A stretch of DNA of 64,000 nt from Puccinellia tenuiflora (lineage: Eukaryota; Streptophyta; Magnoliopsida; Poales; Poaceae), in NCBI GenBank assembly GCA_012064385.1, contig QRDG01000473.1, positions 4,793,066 through 4,857,065 on the forward strand, read 5' to 3'. The notes under the pieces were generated by a model. That model did not search any database, was not told where the DNA came from, and saw nothing but the letters and a program-made list of their open reading frames with translations. The position numbers and the translations under genes are program-made. Each line of letters opens with the position of its first letter. Within the stretch, counting starts at the first letter, position 1. Of the stretch, positions 1 through 13,500 are shown in pieces.

Positions 1-2088
1 ATCTATAGATGTATCAGAGAATTGGAGTGGCATTTTTCGATTTCGCATGAATTGAAGTGGCATATATCTAATTAACCCAAATTTTTATAGAAGGCAGAAA
101 AATACAACTAGAAGGACCTCGCGCGCTTTGCTGCGCCGTTTTTCTTTCTCGTCCTGAAGTATATCTACTTTATTTCTGTTGTTGAGTTAAACTGGTCGTC
201 GAGTGTGCTTTCACTTTTCTAACGGGGCACAACAAAAAAATGTTTTGTTGAGTTAAGAGGTGCTGAATGTGCACTTCAATTGGGCACAAGATTATTTTCT
301 CCTTTGGCTGCATCCATGTCAGTCAGTAATCAATCTAATTTATAAATATGCTCCCCTATCTTAGGCTTAGAATGTATCTTTTTGACAAGTAGAAAGTGTC
401 ACATAGAATTATATGGAGCGCAGTGGTACAATCTCTGAGACATGATAGTACCCGAAATTTGCAAAGGAACAAGGAAAAAGTCACAGCATTAAAAACTCTG
501 AGACATGATTCGACCCTTCTTTCAAACCTGCAGCCGACAGAGCAACCAGTCTAAATGTGGCAATGAGAGACCCATTTGCAGGCACATGCACATTAAGTTG
601 CAATAGCTTCAATCTGCAAGGCATCAAAAGCTAAGGTGTCTACCTTGAGGCAGGAACCGTAATACACCCACTATCATCTCTGATGGACACAACCGAGCCT
701 AACAATTTGCTAATTGGATCGTCGGAACCATCAACACATGAATATGCCACTCTTTAAATTTTCCCTGACCTGGACAAAGTCCTCGATGTTTAGAATTTGC
801 ATAGGCAAACTGAAAAGAACTCACAACAGGCACTTGCTCTTGGCCTTCAAATTCTACGCTCTTTTATTGTCTACTCAGAGAAGCTATTTATGAGATGGTT
901 TCTTACAGCTCTTGTCAGGTTAAGTGCAGAGAGCCTAATGCAGCAGCAATGAGGTATAATTAAACTAACTAGCAGGGTGGCCCGCGCAATCGCGTGGCTA
1001 GACTTCTTAGTGTTATTATATACCTGAATTTGTTTTCAGGTTTATCATTTGGAACTTTGGGATGTTGATTTACCGACAAATTAATTAGAAACTTTGTCGC
1101 CCGAGGAGCTAGGAAGGATGGAAGAAAGCTTGACCGTTTTTTCACTGAACTATTCAAACTTTGTGTTCTAAAAATCTTAAATAGCATAGTTCAAGAGGAT
1201 TGAGCTTCATCGGTTAGTGTGCACCAAAGTATGAGGTTTCTTTCCCGTCCTACAAATTTAAACCGTTGTAGCTTGATACTGTGATATCCTGACAGATAAA
1301 ATGGGCATATTCTGCCATGTAAGTCAAAAAAAAATTCCCACTGATTATCCTAAAAATGTAAGTCGGAAAATCACATACTTATGCAATAAAATTGAATGGA
1401 CAGTAGTAAAAGTAGACAATCAACTATTAAAAATGGTTTCAACATGTACTGTTTCCGAACTCAAGCACGTATAAACATAGTGTCAAGATAAGATTTTGTA
1501 AAAGAGATGGAAATCACAAAAAAGAAAGGAAAGGTCCCAATCCGTGTATCCACCTCACATTGCCGAATGTCTTATATCCCTAGAGTTATGGGAAATGTGA
1601 TATGCATGAACCTCCGAGCAGTGTAGTCACTCTCTCCCATATATTTGTCGGTGCTTCGCTCAACAGGAACATGTGTGAATCCCTAGCTTGTTTGTATCTG
1701 AAGAACGCCTACAGATATATCTAATGAAACAAAATGCTCTATATTAGTAAGTAGAACGCATGGCATATTTGAAAGCAAAGATGCAATATATTGGTGACGG
1801 TCACTATTTTCTGTAGAATCAATTATCTATAATAGCACGTGAAGAAATTTACTAAAGTGAAAGGACAATCATGAGAATAACTATACATGGGGATTTCACC
1901 AAATTATAAAATATGTAAAGATATTATGAATACTATCAAATATATGAAATTTGTTTTTATACCCAAACGTTAATCCCCGATAAGAATCGGTTTGTTCGCT
2001 TTACAATGGACTGGGGGAATCTAAGCTCATAAGTAGCCATAAACATCTCAAATATTAGACAAAATGATAATATAACAATGTGCGCTTC
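1..2088. other. AT-rich intergenic sequence without a recognisable gene
   Basis: I see no long open frame, RNA gene or clear repeat boundary here. Near 964-1000 a GC-rich patch (cccgcgcaatcgcgtggc) stands out from the AT-rich surroundings and resembles the ends of small grass DNA transposons. I could not find a convincing partner end, although a similar GC patch (gcgcgctttgctgcgcc) lies at about 120-136. The stretch ends where an Athila-type LTR begins (TGATACG at 2089). Confidence 0.5.
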
Positions 2089-5000
2089 TGATACGTGCAT
2101 TTTATATCATCATTTATACAACTTATATTATCATATTAGAATGTTATTAGCATTGTTATATCATTATTTTTACATGTTTTAGATGATTTATGGGACTTTC
2201 ATAAAAAGTCCCTATTTTTTTATTTAATTTCTGGGGGGCAGAAAACCTCCTTTTTCTTGTTTTTAATGTTTCAGGAGCTACATGGACCCAAATAAGAAAA
2301 GGAAAATTGCACAGCTGGTTTTTCATCGGGAGAAAAACAGTGGGAAGAAGATCAAAGGAAGAAGAGCCACGAGGCCCAAAAGATGGGGGCCCACGCGGCC
2401 AAAGAATCTAGCTGCGTGGGACCCACCAAATGGAGCCTCGGGCACTTCCTCGCTCGGGGCTTTTTAACATGTAACGCCACAAGATCGGTACTATGCAGAT
2501 TTTAGCGTTCCAGCCAAATCCGCATAATAACGATCATAAAGGACGTCCACCAGACATAACGTGCACGTCGCAACACACACGTTATGCAGGTGGAATTGTG
2601 ATAACATTACAACAGTTCTTGATGGAACCCACAAAAGAACATATATACAACAACGACTCACCGAGTCAAGAGCAAAGATACAATACAAAGATCCAAAATA
2701 ACAACGGAAGCGGATAGCGTCCTGCTACGGACTAGATACAAATTGGACTAAGAGTCCTGAAGATAAACGAAGGCACCATATCCCTGCCCAGGCCAAGCCG
2801 GAGGGATTCCCAAGCTAATGTCATCAGACTTCAAACCTGTTGGCTGCATTGGAATAGCAGCCTCGAAGGGGTCAGTACTAGTAGAAGTACTGGCAAGTAA
2901 TACTCACAAGATATCAAAACTGGAATTCCGGGGAAAGAGGGTTAGCGATTGAGGCGGCGGCAAGCAGCACTAACAACTTATAGAGAGACGCTACAACTTT
3001 CCGTCTATCAAAGAAAAGGTAAGAGACCGCATAAGAAACCAACTATACTACTCACCACATCAACAACCCGCCCAAGTATTACTCCCTCGATCAACCACCC
3101 GCGAGGAAGCAATCAGGGTAACTCACATGGTGTACAAGTTTTATGGGTTATTATTCAAGTAATCTATCTTACTAGTCAAGTTATAATCATTAGGTGCAAG
3201 TTGTCTATGATCTTTTTAGCCAGCGCATTTCACCAAGTCGTCCATAACCACGGACACGGCTTTTCGAAAAGATTTCACCCTGCAGGGATGCACCAATGAA
3301 CCCACACGCATCGAAACACTCGCTTAGAGGTGTACCGGTGGAGCGGTCGACGCAATACTTCCCTTCTCTACAAACAAGTCCAGGGAGCCACCTAGCTAGG
3401 TCCGATCCACCTTGAGAGTCCGGCCGAAGCTTCGAGGTGGGCCTAACCGTTGCGAGGAAGGCTTCGGGAGGGAACACTCATACGATTGCCCCTCCTTCCA
3501 CATGCGATAAACGCTCATGCCGCAACCCTACCGTAAGTAACCACGTATCCATCCTCATCTTACCTTCACATCAACATCGTAATACGTGCGCAAAAGGAAA
3601 CACCCGAACTACTTGTGGCACCTGGACAGGTTTGAGGATCCGGTAATAGATTGCGGGAGGCCCATAGAACTCCCACATATGGTTAGTGCGCTCAGTCTTG
3701 GATCAGCGGAAAAGAACTCGGGTCCTAGGCGACACTAGCAGAACAAATCACCACGATTGGCCTTCCGTCGGTGCCTTATCTTTATTATGTTATTCCCATC
3801 GCAACAGAAAGTAAAGATTACCATTTTAGTTGAGCCTAGCTGTCATATTAACAACAAGACTAGATAAAGAGAAAACAGGATTCAAGCAAAGCACCTAATC
3901 ACGCACTAGGAATCGCAAGGTAACAAGGTACACAAACAAAAGGTTAATAGGATGTGGGGGTGTGGCTATATCAGGGTTGCCAGGTAATCATGCAAATAGG
4001 ATCGGGACACAAGCATCGTAACATAAGGCTAGCAAGGAACAAAAGATAGGACGAGTAAGAGACAGAAAACAAGCAAAGATAGCAAGGGAGTATCACTTGC
4101 CTGCAATCCGGAAGAGGTAGCAGAACCTGTCGTTGCTCACATCAACTCAACGTCCTATTCTCGAAGAAGCAACGAACACCGGAAACATAAAAGATGCATT
4201 TTACTTCTACGGCAAAAGAATCGGCATGTTGATGACATGATTCATGACAAATTAAAGGTTGTTCCATTTTATTTCCTAACACATGGCAAAACATTTTAAA
4301 TGGGATCGGTGCAAAATATAGATGCACCGGACAAATCCCATATTTAAATTTATTTAATTCGACTAAATGGATAAAGGTGCGATGTTGATTAAGCATGCAT
4401 GATTTTATAAGATACGCATATATATATGGTATAGGGGTTAGGGTTTGGGTTCACATGGCAGGCTCGAGGCAAAACGGGGAAGGGAGCTTCGGTAGGCGCG
4501 GGAGGTGGCCGGAGTGGCGGAAGAATGGGAGGAGGGCGGCGGCCCGAGGAGGCGAGAGAGGGAGCCGACGAGGTGGTGGGCCGGAGGTGAAGGGGGCGTC
4601 CATGGGAAGGCTCGGCTCGGGAGCACTGCGTGCGGGGAGGCATCGGGGAAGATAGGAAGGAAGAGAGCAGGCGTGGGTGCGGGTGCGTGACCACGGGAGG
4701 AGGAAGAAGAAAGGTGAGGGGAGAGAAAAAGGGATAAGGATGGGGGAGCCGAAAAGAAAACAAAAGGACCAGTTTGCGAGGTGGGAGGACCTGAACAGAA
4801 AAAGAGGGAGAAGGAGGAGGGTGGCTGGAAGAGGCAGGGGGCGGGAAATGAAAAGAGCCAGGGGCAGGATTAGGGTTTTGGAGGCTAGGTGGGCTTGGGC
4901 CAGGTTTGGGCTACTCTCTCGCAATTCTCAAATTTATTTTTCTTTTGCAAAATAATTTGACAATTAATTTTAGAAAACGGAGACGAACGTCTCGATAAAA

Positions 5001-6280
5001 ATTTTCCGACAATTTTAGCAAAATAAAATAGGGTTTAATAAAAATAATTTTTGTTGCCAAAAACATGCGATGCGCATGATGCCGATGTCATGATGATGCA
5101 AAAAGGAAAAACAAACAAAATCTAATTTGGGGAAAACCCTGGGGCATTACATAACACGCCTTCGTCTCGGCCAAAAACTAACGCCCTAATTTTTCCAAGT
5201 CCATTCAAGGCGTCGGCGTCGGCGAAACTCCTGATTCTCTCCGAGGGGGATCAGATCTTGCTGCGCCGGAGCTCCGGAGGAGGGGGAAATCATCGTCATC
5301 GTCATCACTTCTCCTCCTTGGAGTGGAAGGAGGCCTCTACATCATCACCATCACAAATATCAGCACCATCTCCATCATCATCTCCGTGATCCACTCCGCC
5401 CCCCTCGTAGTTTGAGAGTTGCTATTCCCTAGATACTTGTCTTGTGCTCCTATTCATTATTTGGAGTTGAAGTTATATTTTCAGATTGTGTTGTACCACT
5501 TATGCCACTGAATATCATTATGTTTGCACGTTGTGAGTAGTTTCCGCATGTTCCCGAGGGCATAGGATGAATTGGCAATGATTTATATATGACATGTGTT
5601 GGTATTTTGTCTGGTGTTTATCTTTTTATGTGATTCTATGATGGTGTTGTGCGAACGTCGACTGCACAACACTTCACCTATATGGGCTCATAGGAGAACA
5701 CCGTAGTGTGATGAATTGAGGGAGACTTAGGAGGACAAGTAAACCTAAGACCGTGTCATGAAGTTACTTTATGGGGAATTAGTATCGGGGACCTTAGAGT
5801 GTAATGCTATGGTGGGACATTATGTCTTAATAATTCTTGTGCAGTCATTTACTTGGCCACATGATCCATCATAAGGGGTTTAGTTTATTTATTTAGCTAT
5901 ACCTAAAAATGGCTCCGTCCAAAGAAGATTAAAACTTGACAAGATATTCAACGTGTTGTTTAATAAATCTCTATGCCTAGCAACATCCATGCCACCCTCG
6001 AGAACGTTTTCCACATATAAGACACACATCACTTGAGCTTGTCCTCTTGCCACATAGAGGATTGGGCTTTCTCTCTTTGAGAGCTTTTACTTGCTACCAT
6101 TTATTTTCAGCATTTTTATTCTCTTGCAACTATACAACCAAAAATCCCAAAAAAACACTTGCATCTTTCATTGTTTTATTTATCATTCTTGTTAACCAAT
6201 ACCTTCAGCTCCTCGTGGGTTCAACAACCTTTTCTAATTGAAAGGTACTATAATTGATCTCCTGCACTTGGGAGTCATCA
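2089..6280 (+). repeat. 5' LTR of the Athila-type element, split by a solo LTR
   Basis: The LTR runs from TGATACG at 2089 to 2469 and resumes at 5157 until about 6280 (gtcatca), ten or so bases before the primer site. Without the inserted solo LTR and one copy of its target duplication it is about 1.5 kb. The second part carries CAT/ATC-rich trinucleotide runs at 5290-5390. The start is exact by sequence; the 3' boundary is inferred from the TG...CA rule and the short spacer before the primer site. Confidence 0.75.
2470..5151 (-). mobile_element. Solo LTR, 2.7 kb, inserted in the Athila 5' LTR
   Basis: Ends are TGTAACGCC and GGCATTACA, a near-perfect terminal inverted pair of TG...CA type. 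It is flanked by a perfect 5-bp duplication, taaca, at 2465-2469 and 5152-5156. There is no internal coding region, primer site or polypurine tract, so it is a single LTR left after recombination. A core block at about 3240-3295 (cggacacggcttttcgaaaa) recurs inverted at about 13370-13412 in the next long LTR, so it is probably oriented on the minus strand and belongs to a related Gypsy group. ORFs within it (for example around 4390-4920) are GC-rich noise. Confidence 0.85.
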
Positions 6281-6291
6281 AGACACTTTTC

Positions 6292-6309
6292 TGGCGCCGT
6301 TGCCGGGGA
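6292..6309 (+). promoter_or_regulatory. Primer binding site, tRNA-Asp type
   Basis: The 18 bases tggcgccgttgccgggga are complementary to the 3' end of plant tRNA-Asp, the usual primer of Athila-lineage Gypsy elements. They lie 11 bases after the inferred LTR end and about 80 bases before the first gag methionine. Confidence 0.85.
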
Positions 6310-6387
6310 GCATAGCGCTATTGGTAAGAAGTTTGGTAAGGAAACTTGAAAGCTGAATTTTATTTACTGTTTTATCTCATTGTTACT

Positions 6388-9300
6388 ATGGCGTTTATGA
6401 ATCGTGCATCGCTGCACCTTGCTTTATATGAAAGTGCTTATGCCACTGCTCCTAAAGTGGTTGAAACTACTGTGTATGAAGTGCCTAAAGTGGGATACAA
6501 AATTCCCATTGGTCATGTTAAAAGAGTTATGAAAAATCCATTTACGGGGGATGGAACTAAGTCTGCACGTGAACACGTGGAGACAATTGAAGACATATGT
6601 GGTTTATTTAGGCTTCCTGGTATTCCTGAAGATCAGGTAAAAAGGAAGCTATTATATTTGTCTTTATCTGGTAATGCTCGTATTTGGTTCAGGTCTTTGG
6701 ATGAAGAAGTCACTATTGAATGGAGTATTTTGAGAAATGTTTTCTTTCTTAAATATTTTACTCCTGGAGAAGCTTATGAGAACCGCTGCTATATATTTAA
6801 TTTCTGGCCACATCTGGGAGAGAGCATCACTCAAGCTTGGGGGAGGTTAAAGGAACTCCTTCGCAAGAATCCTTGTCATGATCTTAAAAGGAAAATTATA
6901 TTGATAAATTTTTATGTGAGGCTATCAAAGAAAAACAAGGAAATTTTGGATAATTCATCTGGTGGAAGTTTTACAAATAATACTGAAGAAGAAGCATGGA
7001 ATTTGATGGAGACTATCGTTGAAAATACTGGTCACTGGGATCTTGACAAAAGTAATGAGCCTTATTTAGATTATCAATATTCATGTGTAGAGAATTTCTC
7101 TACTTCTATTTTGTTTAAGAATCTGAGTGATAATTTTGGACTTGATCCTTATGTTTTAATTGAGATAGCTAAATCTTTTGCTAGTCATATTGGTGTTCCT
7201 AAAAGTGGGTTTGAAGTTTATGTTGAACCTGTTAAACAATCTATTGTTGTTCCTGAAGTTATTAAACAGGTAGAACAGGTGTCATCTGTGACAATCGAGG
7301 AGTATGTCGAAGCACCTCCATATCCAAACCAAGTTAAGGAGAATTTACTTATTGCTGTTACTGACAAGAGTAACAGAAGATGTTCTCAGCCTTATGAACA
7401 GGTGGAAGTCAACATTCAAATTTCGGTTATTAAACAACTAAATGAAGAAGATCCTATTGATGTCTATTTATGTGAAGATGCTACTAAAGTTATTAAAGGC
7501 AATTCGGCTAAGGTTGGTAAGCATGTTATATCATGCTCTATTGGGACTTCAAGTTATCATGGCTTGTGTGATATTGGAGCAAGTATTAGTGTCATTCCAT
7601 ATTCTCTTTATCTTGAAATCAAACCTGATATTGATCCTATCACTATGGAAGAGACAGGTATGACAATTCAACTTGCTAATAAAGATTATATTAGTCCATT
7701 TGGAATTGTTAGAGATGTTGAAGTATTGGTTGGCAAAATAAAATATCCTGCTGATTTTATTGTGCTTGGTTGCCCTCAAGACTCATTCTGTCCTATCATT
7801 TTTGGTAGACCTTTCTTACACACTGTTGGTGCTGAAATTAATTTGCTTAAAGAGAAAGTGTTTATTAAGTGTGCAGGAGAAAAACTTGCATTCAACTTTT
7901 CTAAATTTGCTGATAAACATTCAAAGAAAGAGCCAATCTCTGGATGTATAATTGAAACTCTTGCTCATATAGCTGTAGCTTTATCGGACGTGGTAGAATG
8001 TTATATGCTTAATCAAGATGAACCATTTAACGATGAAGAAAAAGATGTTTTAGAACAAATACTTTCACAGCAACCACCACAATTACAATTGCATATCCCA
8101 CCTGATAATTTAGGAGTGCTACCACCGCCTAAAGGAGATCCTAGTTTTGAATTAAAACCTTTGCCTAAAGATCTTAAATATGCATACTTGGATGAAAAGA
8201 ACATATATCCTGTTATTATTAGTGCTAACCTTTCAGCTGAAGAAGAAGAGAAACTACTTGATGTGCTTAAAGCTCACCGACCAGCCATTGGACACTCTCT
8301 TGATGATCTTAAAGGTATAAGCCCAGCTCTATGTATGCATAAAATTAATTTGGAAGAGGATGCAAAACATGTTGTTGAATATCAACGCCGTCTCCATCAA
8401 AAAATGAAAGAAGTGGTAAGAAAAGAGGTAATAAGACTTACTGAATCTGGCATCATCTATCCCATAGCTGATAGTAAGTGGGTTAGTCCTGTTCATTGTG
8501 TTCCTAAAAAGGGTGGAATGACTGTCGTTCCAAATAATGAGGATGAACTTGTGGCTCAGCGTACTGTTGTTGGGTATAGAATATGTATTGATTATAGGAA
8601 GTAAAATAAAGCAACTCATAAAGATCATTACCCATTGCCATTTATTGATCAAATGCTAGAAAGGTTATCTAAACACTCTCACTTTTGCTATTTAGATGGT
8701 TATTCAGGTTTCTCACAAATTCCTGTTCATAAAGATTATCAAGAAAAGACCACTTTTACTTGCCCATATGGTACATTTGTTTATAAGAGAATGCCGTTTG
8801 GTTTGTGTAATGCTCCTGCTACTTTTCAAAGATGCATGAATGCAATATTTGTTTATTATATTGAAAAGATAATGGAAGTTTTTATGGATGATTTCTCTGT
8901 GTATGGTACTTCTTTCGATAATTGGTTGTTCAACCTTAACAAAGTTTTGCAGCGTTGTGAGGTCCAACACTTAGTTCTTAATTGGGAGAAGTGTCACTTC
9001 ATGGTAACTGAATGTATTGTCCTTGGGCATCGGATTTCTAGAAAAGGAATAGAAGTTGACCCAGCAAAGATAGAAGCTATTGAAAAGCTGCCATACCCAA
9101 GGGACATCAAAGGTATAAGAAGTTTTCTTGGACATGCAGGTTTTTACCGTAGGTTTATTAAAGATTTCTCCAAAATATCAAAACCTCTAACCAATCTTTT
9201 GCAAAATGACGTTCCTTTCTCTTTTAATGATGATTGTAGTGAATCATTTAATATTTTGAAGAATGCTTTAATAAGTGCTCCTATTATTCAACCGCCCGAT

Positions 9301-10572
9301 TGGAATTTGCCTTTTGAAATTATGTGTGATGCTAGTGATTATGCAGTTGGGGCTGTTTTGGGCCAACGTGTTGATAAGAAACTTAATGCTATTTATTATG
9401 GTAGTAGAACACTTGATGCTGCTCAAAGGAATTATGCTACAGCTGAAAAGGAATTTTTAGCAGTGCTATTTGCTTATGAGAAATTTAGACCTTATATTAC
9501 TGATTCCAAAGTCACAATACATACTGATCATTCTGCTATTAAATATGAATAAGAAAGATGCTAAGCCTAGACTAATAAGATGGGTTCTTTTATTGCAAGA
9601 ATTTGATTTACACATTGTTGATAGAAAAGGGGAAGATAATCAAGTAGCTGATCATCTTTCTAGAATGGAAAATATACTTGATGATCCTATTCCTATTAAT
9701 GATAGCTTTGTTAATGAACAACTTGCAAATGTTAATGTTTCTAGTGCTAAAGTTGCATATCCATGGTTTGCCAACTATGCAAATTTTATTGTTGGTAAAG
9801 TTTTACCTCCACACTTCACTTATCAACAAAGAAAGAAATTCTTTTATGATCTTAGACATTATTTTTGGGATGACCCTTTCCTCTATAAGAAAAGTGTGGA
9901 TGGTATTATTAGACGTTGTGTACCTGAGCATGAACAACAGGCTATTATAAGAGATTGTCATGACAGTCCTTATGGAGGACATCATGCAGGAGATCGTACA
10001 GGTGCAAAGGTATTACAATCTGGTTTTTATTGGCCTACTCTATTTAAAGATTGTGCTGAATATGTTAAATCTTGTGATAAATGTCAAAGAGTAGGAAATA
10101 TTGGTAGGAGAAATGAAATGCCTATGAATTACTCTTTACCACTTGAGCCATTTGATGTGTGGGGTTTTGACATTATGGGACCTTTCCCAGCTTCGAAGAC
10201 AAAGCATACTCATATTTTGGTTGCAGTGGATTATGTTACAAAGTGGGTGGAAGCAATTCCAACCAAATGTGCAGATCATGCTACAACAATGAAGTTGCTA
10301 AAGGATATCATCTTCCCTAGGTTTGGTGTTCCCAGGTTTTTAATTACTGATGGTGGTTCTCATTTCATACATGGTATTCTTAGGAAAACATTAGCAAAGT
10401 ATGATGTTAATCATAGAGTTTCATCTCCTTATCATCCTCAAACAAGTGGACAAGTTGAACTAAGTAACATGGAAATTAAACTCATTTTGGAAAAGACAGT
10501 GAATAAGTCTAGGTCTGATTGGCCACTTAAAATTAATGATGCATTATGGGCTTATAGAACCGCTTTTAAAAA
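6388..10572 (+). pseudogene. Athila-type gag-pol polyprotein, broken
   Basis: The first ATG of the frame is at 6388. The order is a gag core (about residues 40-200, with LSLSGNARIWF), an aspartic protease (DIGAS near nt 7570), RT, RNase H (CDASDYAVGAVLGQ near 9330) and integrase. RT keeps the catalytic FMDD near 8885. Integrase keeps an HHCC zinc finger and the D, D, E residues (WGFDIMG, ITDGG, QVELS). A nonsense codon lies at 8602-8604, just after ICIDYRK in RT, and the frame continues beyond it. A frameshift lies near 9545, just after IHTDHSAIKY. Integrase is lost from 10573, where a foreign LTR begins. The coding region is AT-rich. It cannot make a full polyprotein. Confidence 0.9.
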
Positions 10573-13500
10573 TGTAACAGCCCTAACTTGGTAATGAAAA
10601 ATATGAAGAATTTTTCCACTTTTTGCATTCATGTTTGCATCATGGCATATCTTAAATTGCTTGTGTTAACAAACCACAATTGGAAAACATTGTTAAAAGG
10701 GAAGCCCAGCCTTTCCCAAACTATAAACTTTGAAATGCAAGCTTGGTACCACCCTTAACATGACGGGTGACCTTATGGTTCAACAAGCTCCCCAAGTTCC
10801 CTCTTTTTCAAAAGAACCAAATGCTTGGTCTCCATTTTGTTTGCAACTTCGTTATGCCTTTAAGTGTGGTTCATAGCTTTGTTGATTGTGAGCCATGTCT
10901 TTTTGCTCAAATGCCCAAGTAGATGTTTGGTGAGTTTGTTATCTTGTGGAGGCTGTCCCAGAATTTTTGTATGTTTTTCAGGTTTTGTTTAGCTGACCAA
11001 ATAGAAAGGGCATTTCTGTTTTTACTGGGTCCACCGGAACTACCGGTTCGGTGACCGGAAGTTCCGGCGCACCGTCGTCCCTGTGGCGCCAGTGGCGACA
11101 CTGTCGCCATGACCGCGCTGCTCACCCCGCGCCCCATCCCACCTGCTCCCTAGGGTTAAGTGAACCCTGTGGCGCTCACCTGCCCCCTCACTCTCCCCTC
11201 CGCCCGTTCCCCACGCGCAGTCCCCCTAGCCCTAACCCTAGATCGGGCACTGTCTTCCGCCGCCGCCGCCGTGGCTGCCGCACACGCCGCCGTCGAATCC
11301 GGCCACCCCAGCTCGAGCTGAGGCCGCCGTCATCTCCGCCTCGTCCTCCTCTCCCTCCCCGCCGAAGGAATCGGCCGGAGCCGCCCCAAGACGCCGTCGC
11401 CGCTCGTTTCTTCCCCGCCGCCGGCCGCCACCGTTCGAGCCGTTTGCTGCCGCCCTCGTCCTCCCCGAGCCTCGCCGTCGAGCTCACCGCGTTGTTGGTG
11501 AGCTGCTCTTCCTCCTGGACGCCGTCGTTCTTCTCCTCTCCCTCTCTAGCCCTGGGTCGCCGCCGCTCTGCTCACTCCCGCCGCCGGTCACCGTCGTGTC
11601 CGTCGTACCGGCGAACCATAGGTGGCGGCGCCGCTACCCCTTGGCTCGCCGTCACCCCGCGCGTCTAATGCGCCCAGTCACGCACCCTAGGAGCCACCCC
11701 GTCGACGCGTGCGTGCTAGACATGCGCGTGGTCACCGCGCGCGCTCCCGCCGTCGCCGTGCTCAAATCCGCAGGCCGGAAGTAGTTTAGTTCCGGCAAAC
11801 CGGAAGTAGAAGCGGTAGTACCGCTAGCTCCAGATTTCGGTACTGGACATTTGAGTTCTTGAGCGGAAGTAGAACCGGAGGTGGCACCGGAAGTACCGCT
11901 AAACCGGAACTACCGGACACTCCACCGGAAGTACCGGAAATTCTCCTTTTCGGTACTGGATGTTTCGAACCACACTCGGAACTGGATCCGGAAGTACCGC
12001 CAAACCGGAACTACCGGTCCACATACCGGAAGTTCCGGAGCTTTCTGTGTTAAGCTTGAATATTTCATAACTTACTAACCGTTAAGTCAAATCCGGTGAA
12101 TGTTATATCAAATTGATCAGCATTTCATAGTCTACCCAACTATGCTAATGTCACATCATGATCACAAATACTTAAGCGATGTTCTTCATAATTTGATAAA
12201 AGGAGTTATTTTCAACTAATTAATTTAACTCGCTATTTATTCATCGGTACTCCAAAATTTACAAATAAAGTACCGAAATGATCGAAATGACAAACCCTAT
12301 CCATTCTTGTCATGATCATGCATATTTGAACCACCTCTCTAATAATTTGATAATTTATAAGATTGTGGTCACTAAGATAAATATGGGGTTGAACCCAAAT
12401 AATTTTATTAATTATTTGGCTCCCCATTTAATTTTGCTGTTAATTTATATAATAATTTCCTTGCATCAATTTGACATGTCATCATGTGATTGAGCATTGC
12501 ACCTTGTGTTCTTGTGATTTATTTGTGTTTCGTATTTCTTTTGGGTATCGATAGATTCCGGAGTCGAGGGTCCCTCTACTTACCCCGACGAGCCGTACTA
12601 CACGTCCGGGCAGCAAGGCAAGAGATAACCTAACCTTCTTGGCATTTAGCATCCTATGTTTTTAATCAAATTATTTTATCCACCATAATATTGCATGCGG
12701 TTCAAATGTCTCTTTTGGTAATATTAGAATATCCTATGAATGCATGTTCTTCCCCGAGCCAATCACATGTATCCCTACCTATGAAACCTAGGGTTGAAGT
12801 GTTGGCCCGAGATAAAATTAGAATTGATGTTTTCATATGCTTAGCTATGCTTAGCCAGGCTTAGTTAAATATTTTTAGTTATGTCCGTTGTTTATTTCCA
12901 TAATGGTTGTTGAAGATGGAATGATGCGGACTTGGTGGATATGTGGGGTGCTTAATTAAAATGCTAAGAAGGCTTGGATGAGTTGCCCTCGGGGAGGGTG
13001 GTTTGCCTCATTCTTGCCGCCTAGGTTGAGAGTGCTATTAGCTAGAACCAAGAACCGAGCATGCTTCCATTGGTGGGTGTATGGGCGCCTCGCTGACCGA
13101 ATAATTTGTGAGAGGCTTGTCAAGGCTCCTCTAGTTTGCTATTTCCATTTGCGCGTGTGTGGTGTGAGTGGAAAAAGGAACGAGGATGATGGTGTGTAGG
13201 ACGTGACGGTGGGGCAGGGCGCTGGGAGCGCTGAACCTGTCCTTCCACCACTGATGGTCCTTGAGTAAGCCTCATGCATTGTAAAGGTCTAACCGCGCCC
13301 GCTCGCCGGTCTTCCCCGGAAGAGGACCAACTAGGTGAGCCGGACGGTACCAGTGGGTAAAATAGTACACCCCTGCAGGGATAATCTTTTCGAAAAGCCG
13401 TGTCCACGGTTATGGACAAGCTCTTGGGAAAGGCGGATTAGCTCATAGATAACGTTAACCTAATTGATATGGCAGCTAGAGGTTGCATAATAAACTTGTG

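Larger units (their letters stand above)
2089..10572 (+). mobile_element. Athila-type Ty3/Gypsy LTR retrotransposon, 3' truncated
   Basis: The element starts with a TGATACG LTR at 2089, has a tRNA-Asp-type primer site at 6292 and carries gag, protease, RT, RNase H and integrase in Gypsy order. It stops inside integrase at 10572, where another long LTR begins with TGTAACAGCC. The last five bases before that LTR are aaaaa, the probable target site of that insertion. No 3' LTR or polypurine tract of this element is in the window. The gag type, the primer choice and the LTR ends fit the Athila lineage; Triticeae families such as Sabrina or WHAM are likely relatives, but the family name is unverified. 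It is inactive because of a stop, a frameshift and the truncation. Confidence 0.85.

Noticed and set aside
4389..4955. Overlapping GC-rich ORFs of up to 157 aa in the first solo LTR
   Set aside because: They lie on both strands of a GC-rich LTR, are low-complexity (Pro, Ser, Arg) and have no recognisable domain.
11051..11784. 205-aa and neighbouring ORFs in the long LTR
   Set aside because: Arginine/proline-rich translation of CG-rich DNA, with equally long frames on the opposite strand.
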